Positions 1 to 8,842 of a stretch of 64,000 bases of DNA are shown here, piece after piece. The stretch is from contig NZ_QFZL01000006.1 of assembly GCF_003171655.1 (NCBI RefSeq), positions 121,970-185,969 of the forward strand, read 5' to 3'. Below the pieces are notes generated by a model. The model saw only the letters and a list, made by a program, of their open reading frames with translations, was not told the origin of the DNA and ran no database searches. The stretch comes from Stakelama portus (GTDB taxonomy: Bacteria; Pseudomonadota; Alphaproteobacteria; Sphingomonadales; Sphingomonadaceae). The position numbers and the translations under genes are program-made. Each line of letters opens with the position of its first letter. Position 1 is the first letter of the stretch.

Positions 1-1507
1 AGGCGCTGGCGGCAGCGGCAGGCTGGCCGGAGAGCATCAGGATGTCGCCCAGCAGCGTATGCGATCCCGGCGCGCCGGGATTGTCGCGCGCGACTTCGCG
101 GGCGCGGGCCAGCGCACGATCGGTCTGCCCGGCATCGATCAGCGCGCGCAGATAGGGAATGATCGAATCGGGATCGCCGGGATTGTCTCTGGCGGCGATA
201 TCGGTGACGGCTACGCTGTCATCGGCGCTGAACGACGGCGACCCTCCGCGCGTGGGATAGGCGGCCCAGTCGAGGAAACGCGCCGCCAGCCCGCGATCGT
301 CGATCCGTTCCAGCCCGCGCGCGACCAGCATTTTCGAATAGCTGTCGGCATCGGCGCGCGCGACCACCGGCTTCAGCACACTGATGCCGTCGCGCGAAGC
401 GTCGCTGCGCAGATAGGCAAGCGCAAGCAGCTTGCGCGCAGTGATGTTCATCGGCTGCATCGCCACCAACTGGCCGAACTTGTCGATCGCCTGCGCATAG
501 GCGCCCGCTTCGATGTCGAGCGTTCCGCCCAGCAACAACGCTCCCGGCAGATCGGCAAGCGCGTCTTCGGTACGCGCCATCAGCCCGCGCGCGAGATCGA
601 GATTGTCGGCACGCGCGGCCAGCACCGCCATCAGATAATAGGCCTGCGGGCTGCCGGGCCGCGATTGCAGCGCGCGACGCGCGGCGTCGAGCATGTCGCG
701 CGTGCGCCCCAGATCGCCCAAAGTCGCGGCATATTCGATCAGCGCGTCATGATCCCAGGGATCGCGTTTCAGTGCCGATTCGAACCATGGCAGCGACGCC
801 ACCAGCCCGAACTGCGTGCGCACCATCTGGCCACGCAGCACCAGCGCATTGGTATCGCCCGGCGCCAGTTCGACCGCGCGCTGCGATGCCGCGATCGCCC
901 CGCCGATATCGCCCGCGCTCAGGCGGAACCGACCGATATCGGTCCAGACCGCCGGATCGCGCGGTGCCGCATCGACGGCGGCTCCCAATGCGTCGCGCGC
1001 AGCGGCCAGATCGCCCATCGCCGTCAGGATGCGCGCGCGTATCCGCAGGCCATGCACCCTGTCCTGCGGCGCGGTTTCCTGCACCAGCACCAGCGCGCGT
1101 TCGGGATTGCCCTGCAACAGCAGCGCCTGAGCACGCATATATTTGGTGCGGGCAGGATCATAGCCGTGCGATTCCGCCAGATCGAGCTCGGCCTCCGCGG
1201 CAAGGCCGTTGTCGAGTTCGAGCAAGGTCCGCGCGAGCATCGCATGCGCTGCGCCGGAACTCGGATCGGCGCGCACCGCCTGAAGGGCATGCGCCCGCGC
1301 CGCATTGGCGTTGCTTGCCTGAAACGCCGCGATGCTTTTGGCGAGTTCTGCCTGTGCGGCAGCGGGATCGCGATGCTCGGGCAACAGCCGGATGAAACCG
1401 AAAATGGCAAAGCCAAAGGCCGCCAGCCCGCCCAGAATGACGAGACCGCGGCGCAGGATCAGTTTGCGCGCATAGCGGGTGCGCCGCCGCCTAGGGCTGG
1501 AGGTCAT
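1..1507 (-). CDS. TPR-repeat membrane protein of the XrtA/PEP-CTERM locus (PrsT-like), 3' end outside window
   Basis: About 502 codons are visible and the frame is still open at the left edge, so the C-terminus is missing. The ATG at 1505-1507 overlaps the prsR stop codon by 17 bp. The protein opens with an Arg-rich stretch (residues 5-20) and one membrane helix (about 22-42, LVILGGLAAFGFAIFGF), then successive alpha-helical tetratricopeptide-type repeats with Ala/Leu/Tyr spacing such as ALVLVQETAPQD, ELAPGDTNALVLRGQM and AAYYLMAVLAARAD-like segments. In XrtA systems a large TPR protein (PrsT family) sits beside prsK and prsR and is thought to act in envelope or exopolysaccharide assembly. 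PrsT is classically a lipoprotein; here a plain signal anchor is seen, so the family label is an inference from context. Confidence 0.7.
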   Translation of the reverse strand, partial: MTSSPRRRRTRYARKLILRRGLVILGGLAAFGFAIFGFIRLLPEHRDPAAAQAELAKSIAAFQASNANAARAHALQAVRADPSSGAAHAMLARTLLELDNGLAAEAELDLAESHGYDPARTKYMRAQALLLQGNPERALVLVQETAPQDRVHGLRIRARILTAMGDLAAARDALGAAVDAAPRDPAVWTDIGRFRLSAGDIGGAIAASQRAVELAPGDTNALVLRGQMVRTQFGLVASLPWFESALKRDPWDHDALIEYAATLGDLGRTRDMLDAARRALQSRPGSPQAYYLMAVLAARADNLDLARGLMARTEDALADLPGALLLGGTLDIEAGAYAQAIDKFGQLVAMQPMNITARKLLALAYLRSDASRDGISVLKPVVARADADSYSKMLVARGLERIDDRGLAARFLDWAAYPTRGGSPSFSADDSVAVTDIAARDNPGDPDSIIPYLRALIDAGQTDRALARAREVARDNPGAPGSHTLLGDILMLSGQPAAAASA

Positions 1508-2849
1508 AATTCTTCATCAGGTCATACAGGGTCGGTCGGCTGATCCCCAGCAGCCGCGCGGTGCCGGAGATATTGCCTTCGGCCCGCGCCAGCGCGTGGC
1601 GGATCGCCTTGCGGTCGGCGATTTCGCGTGCCGCCTTCAGGTTGATCGGGCCGCGTTCCTCGGCCGCGCTTTCCAGGTCGAGGTCGCCCGCCGAAACCGA
1701 TTTGCCGTCGGCCATGATGACCGCGCGCTTCACGCGGTTTTCCAGCTCGCGGACATTGCCCGGCCAGTGCCAGGCATCGATCGCGGCAAGGGCGTCGGGC
1801 GCGAAATTCCGGACGCCCGTCTTCATCGAATCGGCATATTTGCGCAGGAAATGGCGCGCGAGCAGGCCCGCATCGCCCGGCCGTTCGGCAAGCGAAGGGA
1901 TGCGCACGACGATTTCCGCGAGCCGATAGTAAAGATCTTCGCGAAAACGCCCGTCGGCGACCATGGCATCGATGTCCTGATGCGTCGCGCAGACGATGCG
2001 GGTGTCCACCGCGATCGGCTTGCGACCGCCGATCCGTTCGATCACCCGCTCCTGCAGAAAGCGCAGCAGCTTGACCTGCAATGCCAGCGGAATGTCGCCC
2101 ACTTCGTCGAGGAACAAGGTCCCGCCATGGGCCATTTCGATCTTGCCCTCGGTGGTCTTGACTGCGCCGGTGAATGCGCCCTTTTCATGCCCGAACAGCT
2201 CGCTTTCGAGCAGCGTTTCGGGAATCGCGGCACAGTTGATCGCGACGAACGCGCCGCCCTTGCGCGGGCTGGCATCATGCAATCCGCGCGCGAGCAGTTC
2301 CTTGCCCGTGCCGCTGGCACCGAGCAGCATTACCGAGACATCGGCACCGGCGACCCGCTCGATCGTGCGTGTAACCTTGAGCATTTCCGGTGCGCCGGTG
2401 ATCATGCCGCCCAGCACGGTTGCCGCCTCGGCCCGTTCGGCGAGGCGGCGATTTTCCGCCTCCAGCGCATGGACATGAAAGGCGCGCGCGACGATCAGCC
2501 CCAGCGCGTCGATATCGATCGGCTTCTGATAGAAATCCCACGCCCCCGCCGCGATGGCATGGAGCATCGATTCATGCGCGCCATGGCCCGAAGCGACGAT
2601 CACTTTCGTGTCTGGCTGAAGCGAAAGGATCGTTTCCAGCGTCGCAAAGCCTTCGCTCGTCCCGTCGGGATCGGGCGGCAGGCCAAGGTCCAGCGTCACC
2701 ACCGGCGGCTGTTCGGCGCGCAGCATCGCAATGGCGCTTTCCCGGTCGCCCGCGACCAGCACGTCATAATCCTCATACGCCCAGCGCAACTGACGCTGGA
2801 GGCCGGTATCGTCCTCGACGACCAGCAATTTGGGCCTGATATCGCTCAC
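1491..2849 (-). CDS. prsR: PEP-CTERM system sigma-54-dependent response regulator
   Basis: 452 aa starting at GTG (2847-2849), which overlaps the prsK stop as GTGA. Receiver domain at 1-120 with acidic pocket E12/D13/D14 and probable phospho-acceptor D54 (TLDLGLP). A sigma-54 AAA+ domain follows with Walker A GASGTGKELL, the sigma-54-contacting loop EKGAFTGA and Walker B TLFLDEVGD. The C-terminus is a Fis-type helix-turn-helix (GTARLLGISRPTLYDLMK). The length and architecture match the PrsR family, which activates sigma-54 promoters of PEP-CTERM/exopolysaccharide genes in response to PrsK. Cognate kinase pairing is inferred from the overlapping order. Confidence 0.93.
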   Translation of the reverse strand: MSDIRPKLLVVEDDTGLQRQLRWAYEDYDVLVAGDRESAIAMLRAEQPPVVTLDLGLPPDPDGTSEGFATLETILSLQPDTKVIVASGHGAHESMLHAIAAGAWDFYQKPIDIDALGLIVARAFHVHALEAENRRLAERAEAATVLGGMITGAPEMLKVTRTIERVAGADVSVMLLGASGTGKELLARGLHDASPRKGGAFVAINCAAIPETLLESELFGHEKGAFTGAVKTTEGKIEMAHGGTLFLDEVGDIPLALQVKLLRFLQERVIERIGGRKPIAVDTRIVCATHQDIDAMVADGRFREDLYYRLAEIVVRIPSLAERPGDAGLLARHFLRKYADSMKTGVRNFAPDALAAIDAWHWPGNVRELENRVKRAVIMADGKSVSAGDLDLESAAEERGPINLKAAREIADRKAIRHALARAEGNISGTARLLGISRPTLYDLMKNYDLQP

Positions 2850-4903
2850 GCCGCCTGCTCCACATGGCTTGGCTGCGCCGGCTTCAGCGTCACGCGAAAG
2901 CGGCTGCCGCGCCCTTCCTGCGATTCCACATCGACCGTCCCGGCCATCGCGGCGGCAAGCTGGCGCGCCTCGAACGCACCGATGCCGAAGCCGCCGACTT
3001 TGGAAGAGACGAACGGTTTGAACAGCTTGTCGCGAACAAAGGCTGGCGACATGCCGCAGCCATGGTCGACCACATCGATCGTGACACGTCCCGCATCGGC
3101 GCGCGCGACGAGCTGAACCGGCGCGTCGGTCGCGCTCGCCTCGATCGCATTCTGCACCAGATGCTCGATCAGCTGTTCGAGCCGGACCGGATCGGCGAGC
3201 GCGACGACCGGTTCGAAAACCTCGATCGCAACCGGGTGCTGACTGCGCCGCGCCGCCGCGATCCGCGCCAGGATCGGCGCGACATCCACGGGCTGGGGCG
3301 CGTCGGCGCGACCGCGATTGGTCTGTGACAGGCGCGCCAGCAGCGCGTTCAGCCGATCGACCGAATCGCCCAGCGTCGCGACCATGTCGGCGCGGAATTC
3401 GGGATTGTCGGCATGGCGTTCGGCATTGCGCGCGACCAGCGTCAGCTGGCTCACCAGATTCTTGATATCGTGCAGGATGAAGGCAAAGCGGCGGTTGAAT
3501 TCTTCGAACCGCTCCGCCTCGGCCAGGGCCTCCTGCGCGCGCGCTTCGGCAAGAAAGCTCGCCGCCTGACGCCCGGCGACCTTGAGCAGGTCGAAATCCT
3601 CCCAGTCGAACGGACGATTGATCGGCGGGCGGGCGAGCAGGATCGCACCGGCCAGCGCCCCGAAATGCGGCAGCGGGACGAGCACCCATGCACGCCCCAT
3701 TGCGAGCAGGGCAGCGGGCACCGCCGCGCGATCGCCAGCATCGCCCGCATCGCCTTCGCGCAGCGAATCGAGTTCGATGATCCGTCCCGTCTCGGCAAGA
3801 TGCTGCGCCAGCGCGGCGTCGAACCGCAGCGGAAGCCGCGCCGCATCCCAGTTCCAGCTGGCGCCCTGCGCAAGCCCGGAGCCTTCGGGCACCAGCAGGA
3901 TGCCCGCGGGCGAATCGGTCATGTCGGCAATCGCCTTGACGATGCGTTCGTCGAGCGGCGCAGTCCCGTCGGGCTGGCCGAGCGTTTCGGTGAACCGCAT
4001 CCATTCGGCGCGATAGTCATAGCGGTGGCGAAAGAAATGCTTGGCGAGCTTCACCTTCGCCCAGGCCCGAACCCAGGGCGAGGAAATCAGCGTCAGAACC
4101 GCGGCGGTCGAGCCGAAGACGAACGCAGTCTGAAGCAATCGCGCATGGCTGCCCCCCACGGTCGCCAGCGCGCTGGTCGCGAGCGCCACGAAAGCGAGAT
4201 ATGCGCCCATCCCGGCGAGCGACAGCGACTGATAGGCGACGGTGCGCGACACCTGCATCGTCCATTCGCCCTTGCGCTGCAGCCCGACGGCGACGCCGAT
4301 CGCGACCACGCCCATCGCCAGCCCGCGCAGCGCCTGAAGATCGACGGGCAGGTGGCCGAGCAGATAGGCCACGCCGAGCATATTGAGATGAATGAGCCAC
4401 AGCGCGCCGAGCGACAGCACGATCCAGCGCAGCCCGCGGCTGGCCGATGGCGCGACCGCCGAATGCAGCGCCTGCGTGAGCACCAGCGCGGCCACGGCGA
4501 CCAGCATGCGCAGCAGCACGCTGGCATTGACGAATTGTTCGGCGAGCAGCGGCGCGGCGGCATAGGCAAGCAGGTTGAGCCCCGCCGCGACGATCGTGAC
4601 CAGGCTGACCACACCGTAAACGGTCGCCAGCGCGAAACGCGGGCGCGCGGCGCCGTCGCGCCGATGCAGCACCAGCATGAAACCGAACCAGGCGATGTTG
4701 CGCGCCGCTTCGACCAGGCCGGTCACCATTTCGGCGCTGCCGATCCCGGCAACCGCCAGCGCCCACAGCGCCGTCATTGCCAGCGCAACGCCCAGCGGCC
4801 CGCGCGGCGCACCGCTTTCGGTGCGGCCGAACGCCCAGAGCGCGACCGCCCCGAACAGCATCGCGGCAAGCGCGTGCGTCCACAGGACGACCGTTGCCGC
4901 CAT
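2846..4903 (-). CDS. prsK: PEP-CTERM system sensor histidine kinase
   Basis: 685 aa. The N-terminal third (about 1-290) is a block of seven to nine membrane helices, followed by a GAF-like region (about 310-460) and a C-terminal kinase core. Visible kinase motifs are the H-box FILHDIKNLVSQL, the N-box LIEHLVQNAIEAS, the G1 box VVDHGCGM and the G2 box VGGFGIGAFEA. The ATG (4901-4903) overlaps the stop of the upstream sugar transferase as ATGA, and its own stop overlaps the prsR GTG, so the three genes are translationally coupled. Long multi-helix N-terminus plus GAF plus HATPase is the PrsK layout. The membrane signal sensed is unknown. Confidence 0.93.
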   Translation of the reverse strand: MAATVVLWTHALAAMLFGAVALWAFGRTESGAPRGPLGVALAMTALWALAVAGIGSAEMVTGLVEAARNIAWFGFMLVLHRRDGAARPRFALATVYGVVSLVTIVAAGLNLLAYAAAPLLAEQFVNASVLLRMLVAVAALVLTQALHSAVAPSASRGLRWIVLSLGALWLIHLNMLGVAYLLGHLPVDLQALRGLAMGVVAIGVAVGLQRKGEWTMQVSRTVAYQSLSLAGMGAYLAFVALATSALATVGGSHARLLQTAFVFGSTAAVLTLISSPWVRAWAKVKLAKHFFRHRYDYRAEWMRFTETLGQPDGTAPLDERIVKAIADMTDSPAGILLVPEGSGLAQGASWNWDAARLPLRFDAALAQHLAETGRIIELDSLREGDAGDAGDRAAVPAALLAMGRAWVLVPLPHFGALAGAILLARPPINRPFDWEDFDLLKVAGRQAASFLAEARAQEALAEAERFEEFNRRFAFILHDIKNLVSQLTLVARNAERHADNPEFRADMVATLGDSVDRLNALLARLSQTNRGRADAPQPVDVAPILARIAAARRSQHPVAIEVFEPVVALADPVRLEQLIEHLVQNAIEASATDAPVQLVARADAGRVTIDVVDHGCGMSPAFVRDKLFKPFVSSKVGGFGIGAFEARQLAAAMAGTVDVESQEGRGSRFRVTLKPAQPSHVEQAA

Positions 4904-6291
4904 CAGCGCGCGCCTTCGGGGAAGAGCACCACGCGCAATGTCTGGAGGAGAATCAGAATGTCGAGAAAGGGCGAATAATTCTTCGCGTAGAACAGGTCAT
5001 ATTCCAGCTTCTGACGCGAATCGTCGATCGACGCGCCATAGGGGTAATTGATCTGTGCCCAGCCGGTGATCCCCGGCTTCACCATGTGCCGTTCGGCATA
5101 ATAGGGCAGCTGCTGTTCCAGTTCCTCGACGAATTGCGGGCGTTCGGGGCGCGGGCCGACAAAGCTCATCTGGCCTTTCAGCACGGTCCAGCATTGCGGC
5201 AATTCGTCGATCCGCAGCTTGCGGATGATGCGGCCGACACGCGTGATGCGCGGATCGTCCTTTTCCGCCCAGACCGCGGTTCCGGCGACTTCGGCATCGA
5301 TGCGCATCGAGCGCAGCTTGATGATATCGAACCCCTCGCCATACAGGCCGACGCGGCGCTGGCGATAGAAAGCCGGCCCCTTGCTGTCGATCTTGACCAG
5401 CAATGCCATGAACAGGATCACCGGCAGCGTCAGCACGAGCAACGTCAGGCTGGCCATCACGTCGAACAGCCGCTTGAACGCCGCAGAGAACATCCGGCCC
5501 GAGGAAAAACCGTCGGAGAAGATCAGCCAGCTGGGATTGACGCTGTCGAGATCGACTCGCCCCGTTTCGCGTTCCAGAAAGGTCGAGGTGTCGTTGACAT
5601 GAACGCCGGTCGTCTTGATCCGCAACAGATCCTTGAGCGGCAGCGCATTGCGCCGTTCCTCAAGCGCCAGCACCACTTCACTGGCGTTCAGAAGGACGAC
5701 ATGATCGGCAAGATTATAGATGGCGTCGCGCGCGATCGCTTCGGGGATCACGTTGTTGGCCTCGCTCATCGCGACATAGCCGACGATGACGAATCCCGAC
5801 CCCGGCGTGCGCGAAAGCGCCTTCAGCCGCGCCGCGCGCGGGCCGGCGCCCAGCACCACCACGCGCCGCTTGAAAATCTGACTGCCCAGCGTCGACCCAA
5901 GCAGGATCCGCAGCAGAATGAGCAGCGAAAGCGCCGCGATCATCGCGTAGAGCAGGTTCGACCGCCAGAAGCTGATCGCCGGTATCATGAAGGAAATGGC
6001 GCTGAGGAAAATGATCCCCAGCGAAATCGACACGATCAGCCGCGCGACCGCATGGCGCAGTGACTGCAGCGAATCCGATCCGTACACGCCGACCGCGCTC
6101 ATCGCGACCTGCAGCGTGAATGCGAAGGTGACGAGTTGCGGAATGCGATCGACCAGCGGGTCGAGTTCCATGCCGATCTGGTGCGCGCGAATGATCCACC
6201 CGACTTCGCCCGCGACAAGCAGCATCGTCAGGTCAAGCAACCCCAGCAGCAATACTGCATTGGGGACATAATGATTGAACAAACGAATCAT
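4903..6291 (-). CDS. XrtA/PEP-CTERM-associated polyprenyl-phosphate sugar transferase (EpsB/WbaP type)
   Basis: 462 aa from ATG 6289-6291; longer upstream starts lack coding character. Four N-terminal membrane helices (about 10-120), a CoA-binding-like/Rossmann region (RRVVVLGAGPRAARL), a fifth helix (SLTLLVLTLPVILFMALLV) and the conserved bacterial sugar transferase domain: KRLFDVMAS, RQRRVGLYGEGFDIIKLRSM and GITGWAQIN. The family (TIGR03013-like) transfers the first sugar-phosphate to undecaprenyl phosphate to start exopolysaccharide synthesis in XrtA loci. It is the first gene of the coupled prsK-prsR operon, so polymer initiation and its two-component control would be co-expressed. Confidence 0.9.
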   Translation of the reverse strand: MIRLFNHYVPNAVLLLGLLDLTMLLVAGEVGWIIRAHQIGMELDPLVDRIPQLVTFAFTLQVAMSAVGVYGSDSLQSLRHAVARLIVSISLGIIFLSAISFMIPAISFWRSNLLYAMIAALSLLILLRILLGSTLGSQIFKRRVVVLGAGPRAARLKALSRTPGSGFVIVGYVAMSEANNVIPEAIARDAIYNLADHVVLLNASEVVLALEERRNALPLKDLLRIKTTGVHVNDTSTFLERETGRVDLDSVNPSWLIFSDGFSSGRMFSAAFKRLFDVMASLTLLVLTLPVILFMALLVKIDSKGPAFYRQRRVGLYGEGFDIIKLRSMRIDAEVAGTAVWAEKDDPRITRVGRIIRKLRIDELPQCWTVLKGQMSFVGPRPERPQFVEELEQQLPYYAERHMVKPGITGWAQINYPYGASIDDSRQKLEYDLFYAKNYSPFLDILILLQTLRVVLFPEGAR

Positions 6292-6434
6292 CGCGCGTTC
6301 GACACCCCGGTGTAAATTTTGCCGACAGGTGCGAGCTGTCGCGCAAATTGACGAAGAAATGCTGAACAAGCGCGAAGCCAATATCGATTCCGGCGGTTTT
6401 CGGGGCCGAAAAACCGCCATACACGATCGGTTCG

Positions 6435-6842
6435 ATGGCGCCACGACAAGCGCGGCGGCAAACGCCCGCGGAGGCAGGATGCAACGTCCGGACGACGGCA
6501 ACGGATACAGGCGATGCGCGGACGCGTGAAACGCAAGGCAGCGATTGCCGCGCTGGCGGGCGCCCCGCGCCGCCCGGCGACGATCGATGCGCATTGTGCG
6601 GACGTCCGCTCGGACATCGCGTCGAGCAACACCATCCGGTTCCCAAGAGCCAGGGCGGGCGCGACACCGTTGGGGTGCATCCGATCTGCCATCGCGCGAT
6701 CCACGCGCAATTCACCAATGCCGAACTGGCGCGGATCGACGGCATCGCTGCGCTGCGCTCGCATCCCCGGCTTGCCGCGTTCCTCAAATGGATCGCAAAC
6801 AAACCGCCCGATTTTCACGCGCCGACGCGCACGCGGCAATAA
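6435..6842 (+). CDS. Small HNH endonuclease-like protein
   Basis: 135 aa as drawn. The conserved part is residues 52-135: CALCGRPLG, then EQHHPVPKSQGG, then HPICHRAIHA, i.e. the paired Cys and His residues of an HNH/beta-beta-alpha-metal zinc-bound nuclease, ending in a basic tail after FLKWIANKPPDFH. The first 45-50 residues are Thr/Arg/Ala-rich, of poor coding quality and lack family resemblance as I know it, yet ATG 6435 is the only in-frame ATG, GTG or TTG before the CxxC. Either the start is non-standard, or an indel lies near 6560-6590. The gene diverges from the sugar transferase and converges on the DUF6311 gene. A DNA substrate is unproven. Confidence 0.65.
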   Translation: MAPRQARRQTPAEAGCNVRTTATDTGDARTRETQGSDCRAGGRPAPPGDDRCALCGRPLGHRVEQHHPVPKSQGGRDTVGVHPICHRAIHAQFTNAELARIDGIAALRSHPRLAAFLKWIANKPPDFHAPTRTRQ

Positions 6843-6860
6843 GCCTGTCCGGCCCGCCGC

Positions 6861-8486
6861 TCAGGAACGGAGTTCGGGCAGAATGATGCGCACGCCGTCG
6901 ATGATCGTCACTTCGCGTTCGGGCGGGACGGGAGTGTCGCGGCCAAGGATGTAGAGCCGCCGCGGATCGAGCGCGCCACGTTCGAAATGCGCGGCATCGA
7001 CGGCATCGCGCGCTTTCATTTGCCGCGAAATCCGCGCGGCATAGACATTGCGCATCGGCCGCCCGAATTTGACCGCGCGCCACGCGATTTCCTGATAAAG
7101 TTCCAGATCCTCCGTCACGTCCGCCGGCACGAACGCCACGTCGCGCGACGAACGGATGATGTCGTCCCAGCGCGGATCGGGCGTGCGATCATAGAGGCGA
7201 TGGGTTTGGGCCATCGCACTGGTGCCGCGGATCGCCGTGAACATGCCGGCCAGATCGACCATCTGGATCGCGAACAGCGCGGTAAGCGCCAGCCCGACCC
7301 GTGCCCGCTTCATGCGATAGGCAAGCAGGATCGCCGCGAATACCAGGGTATAGGCGACGGGCCAGAACAGCCGCCCCGACGCGCGCACCATGTCGAGCAT
7401 GGGCGCAAGGAAATCGGGCAACAGGAAACGCGGCAGCCTTTGTCCGGCGAAATCGGGATGGTTGCTCACCGCGACGGCCGTCAGCACGATCAATGCGGGC
7501 AACAGCCACGCCAGCCGGCGGAACACGCCGCGCTGCGCCTTGGCAGCGGGTTCGCGCACGGCAGCGAACAGCGCCAGCGGCATCAACAGCAACAGGCCAA
7601 GGCCCAGATACTGAAACCCCTCGAACCCGCGCCCTTCACGCTGCGCGATCGCGGGCAGGAAATTCGAATAGGACGAATTGCCCGGGTTCCACAGCGCGTC
7701 GAGCGGCATGGCGAAGGCACCATAGCTGCCGGTCAGATCATATCGGCCACCCGCGCCAAGCCACCATGCGAGCAGCGCAATCATCGCCAATATCGCTGCC
7801 GCCCCGGCAGCGAGACGCACCCGCGCCGCGCCGCCGCGTGCAGTGACCATCGCCGCGAGCATCGCGCTGCCCCAGATCGCAGCGACCATTACCAGCAGAT
7901 AGGCATGGACCAACGTCGCCAGCGCGATCGGCGCGATCCACCAGCGATTGTCGCGCGCCCGTTTGGGATCGAGGAACAGCCACAGCGCCCAGAGGATCAG
8001 CCAATGCGCCATCAGATTGACGTGGACGAAGCGATTGAACAGCGTTGGCAGGGCAGTCATCAGCGCAGCGCCCGCCCATAGCGCCAGATCGCCCGGCGCA
8101 TAGGGCGCCAGCAGCCTGCGCGCGAAATAGAGGTGGAGATACAGGCTGACGAGTACCCACCAGCCGACGAACTGCGCATCGGGCGGCAGCAGCGGCGTGA
8201 ACGGCGCCGCGATCAGCGCGAGCAGCGGGTTGCTGTCGGTAAAGAGCAACGGTGTTCCGAACGGCGCGCCCAGCAAATCCGTCCGCAGCGCCAGACCCGC
8301 ATCGGGATCGAGCAGCCAGGCGTGCAGCCCCAGCGCATTCTCGCCATTGTCGGTGCCCTGCAACAACCATCCGGCATTGGTGATGTCGAGCGTCGCGGGA
8401 TGAAACAGCGCGAAATAAAGCCCCACCGGCAATAACAGCCAGGCGAACGGCATCAGCGCCGTGGCAAGGGCGGAGGAGCGAACCAT
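6861..8486 (-). CDS. Multi-pass membrane protein, DUF6311 family
   Basis: 541 aa with roughly 11-12 hydrophobic helices over the first 420 residues and a soluble, Arg/Asp-rich C-terminal domain (about 430-541). Early residues TNAGWLLQGTDNGENALG and a loop with DLLGAPFG recall GT-C-fold membrane glycosyltransferases (acidic residues in the first periplasmic loop), the class to which DUF6311 proteins are usually compared. No experimental function is known to me, so a role in transferring sugars from a lipid carrier in the envelope is only an inference. Monocistronic by position: it converges on the HNH gene and diverges from the TonB receptor. Confidence 0.7.
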   Translation of the reverse strand: MVRSSALATALMPFAWLLLPVGLYFALFHPATLDITNAGWLLQGTDNGENALGLHAWLLDPDAGLALRTDLLGAPFGTPLLFTDSNPLLALIAAPFTPLLPPDAQFVGWWVLVSLYLHLYFARRLLAPYAPGDLALWAGAALMTALPTLFNRFVHVNLMAHWLILWALWLFLDPKRARDNRWWIAPIALATLVHAYLLVMVAAIWGSAMLAAMVTARGGAARVRLAAGAAAILAMIALLAWWLGAGGRYDLTGSYGAFAMPLDALWNPGNSSYSNFLPAIAQREGRGFEGFQYLGLGLLLLMPLALFAAVREPAAKAQRGVFRRLAWLLPALIVLTAVAVSNHPDFAGQRLPRFLLPDFLAPMLDMVRASGRLFWPVAYTLVFAAILLAYRMKRARVGLALTALFAIQMVDLAGMFTAIRGTSAMAQTHRLYDRTPDPRWDDIIRSSRDVAFVPADVTEDLELYQEIAWRAVKFGRPMRNVYAARISRQMKARDAVDAAHFERGALDPRRLYILGRDTPVPPEREVTIIDGVRIILPELRS

Positions 8487-8842
8487 CCTCTGCGGTTTGC
8501 ACCATGTTGGTTAACAGCGCAGAAATGCCGGTTTTGCGCCGGAAATGCCGGCGGGCACAGCTTCCCTTCGCCGGGGCGATGGTGCGATCTGCAAATAATC
8601 GGCGTCTTTCCAACCCGATAGCGGCGATCATCGCCCCCGCACCACCAATGCCGCAACCGGGCTTGCTGTCGACCGGGCGTTTTCCCGAAACGAACGCCGC
8701 ATGCGAAATATCGCGACTGACATCAAAGCTTCAACATCCCGAAGCGTTGCCGTCATCTTTGGGCCCTAGCGGACGCGAGCCCGGACGAACCTGGGTCGCC
8801 CCCTTTCCTGGCGGGCGCAATAACAAAGAAAACGGGGTCGCA
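8487..8842. other. 356-bp divergent intergenic region (DUF6311 gene / TonB receptor)
   Basis: No gene is supported here. It must hold the promoters of both flanking genes. A CTGACAT heptamer at 8717-8723 is followed 11 bp later by only a weak partial repeat (8728-8734), so a PhoB box is possible but not convincing. The last 30 bases before the receptor start are A-rich (around 8820-8840). Confidence 0.4.

Noticed and set aside
59..1543. 494-codon plus-strand open frame at the left edge
   Set aside because: It mirrors the TPR gene on the minus strand; the minus frame has a start overlapping prsR and repeat structure.
8717..8734. PhoB box before the TonB receptor
   Set aside because: Only one half-site matches well; the second repeat has about 3 of 7 positions.
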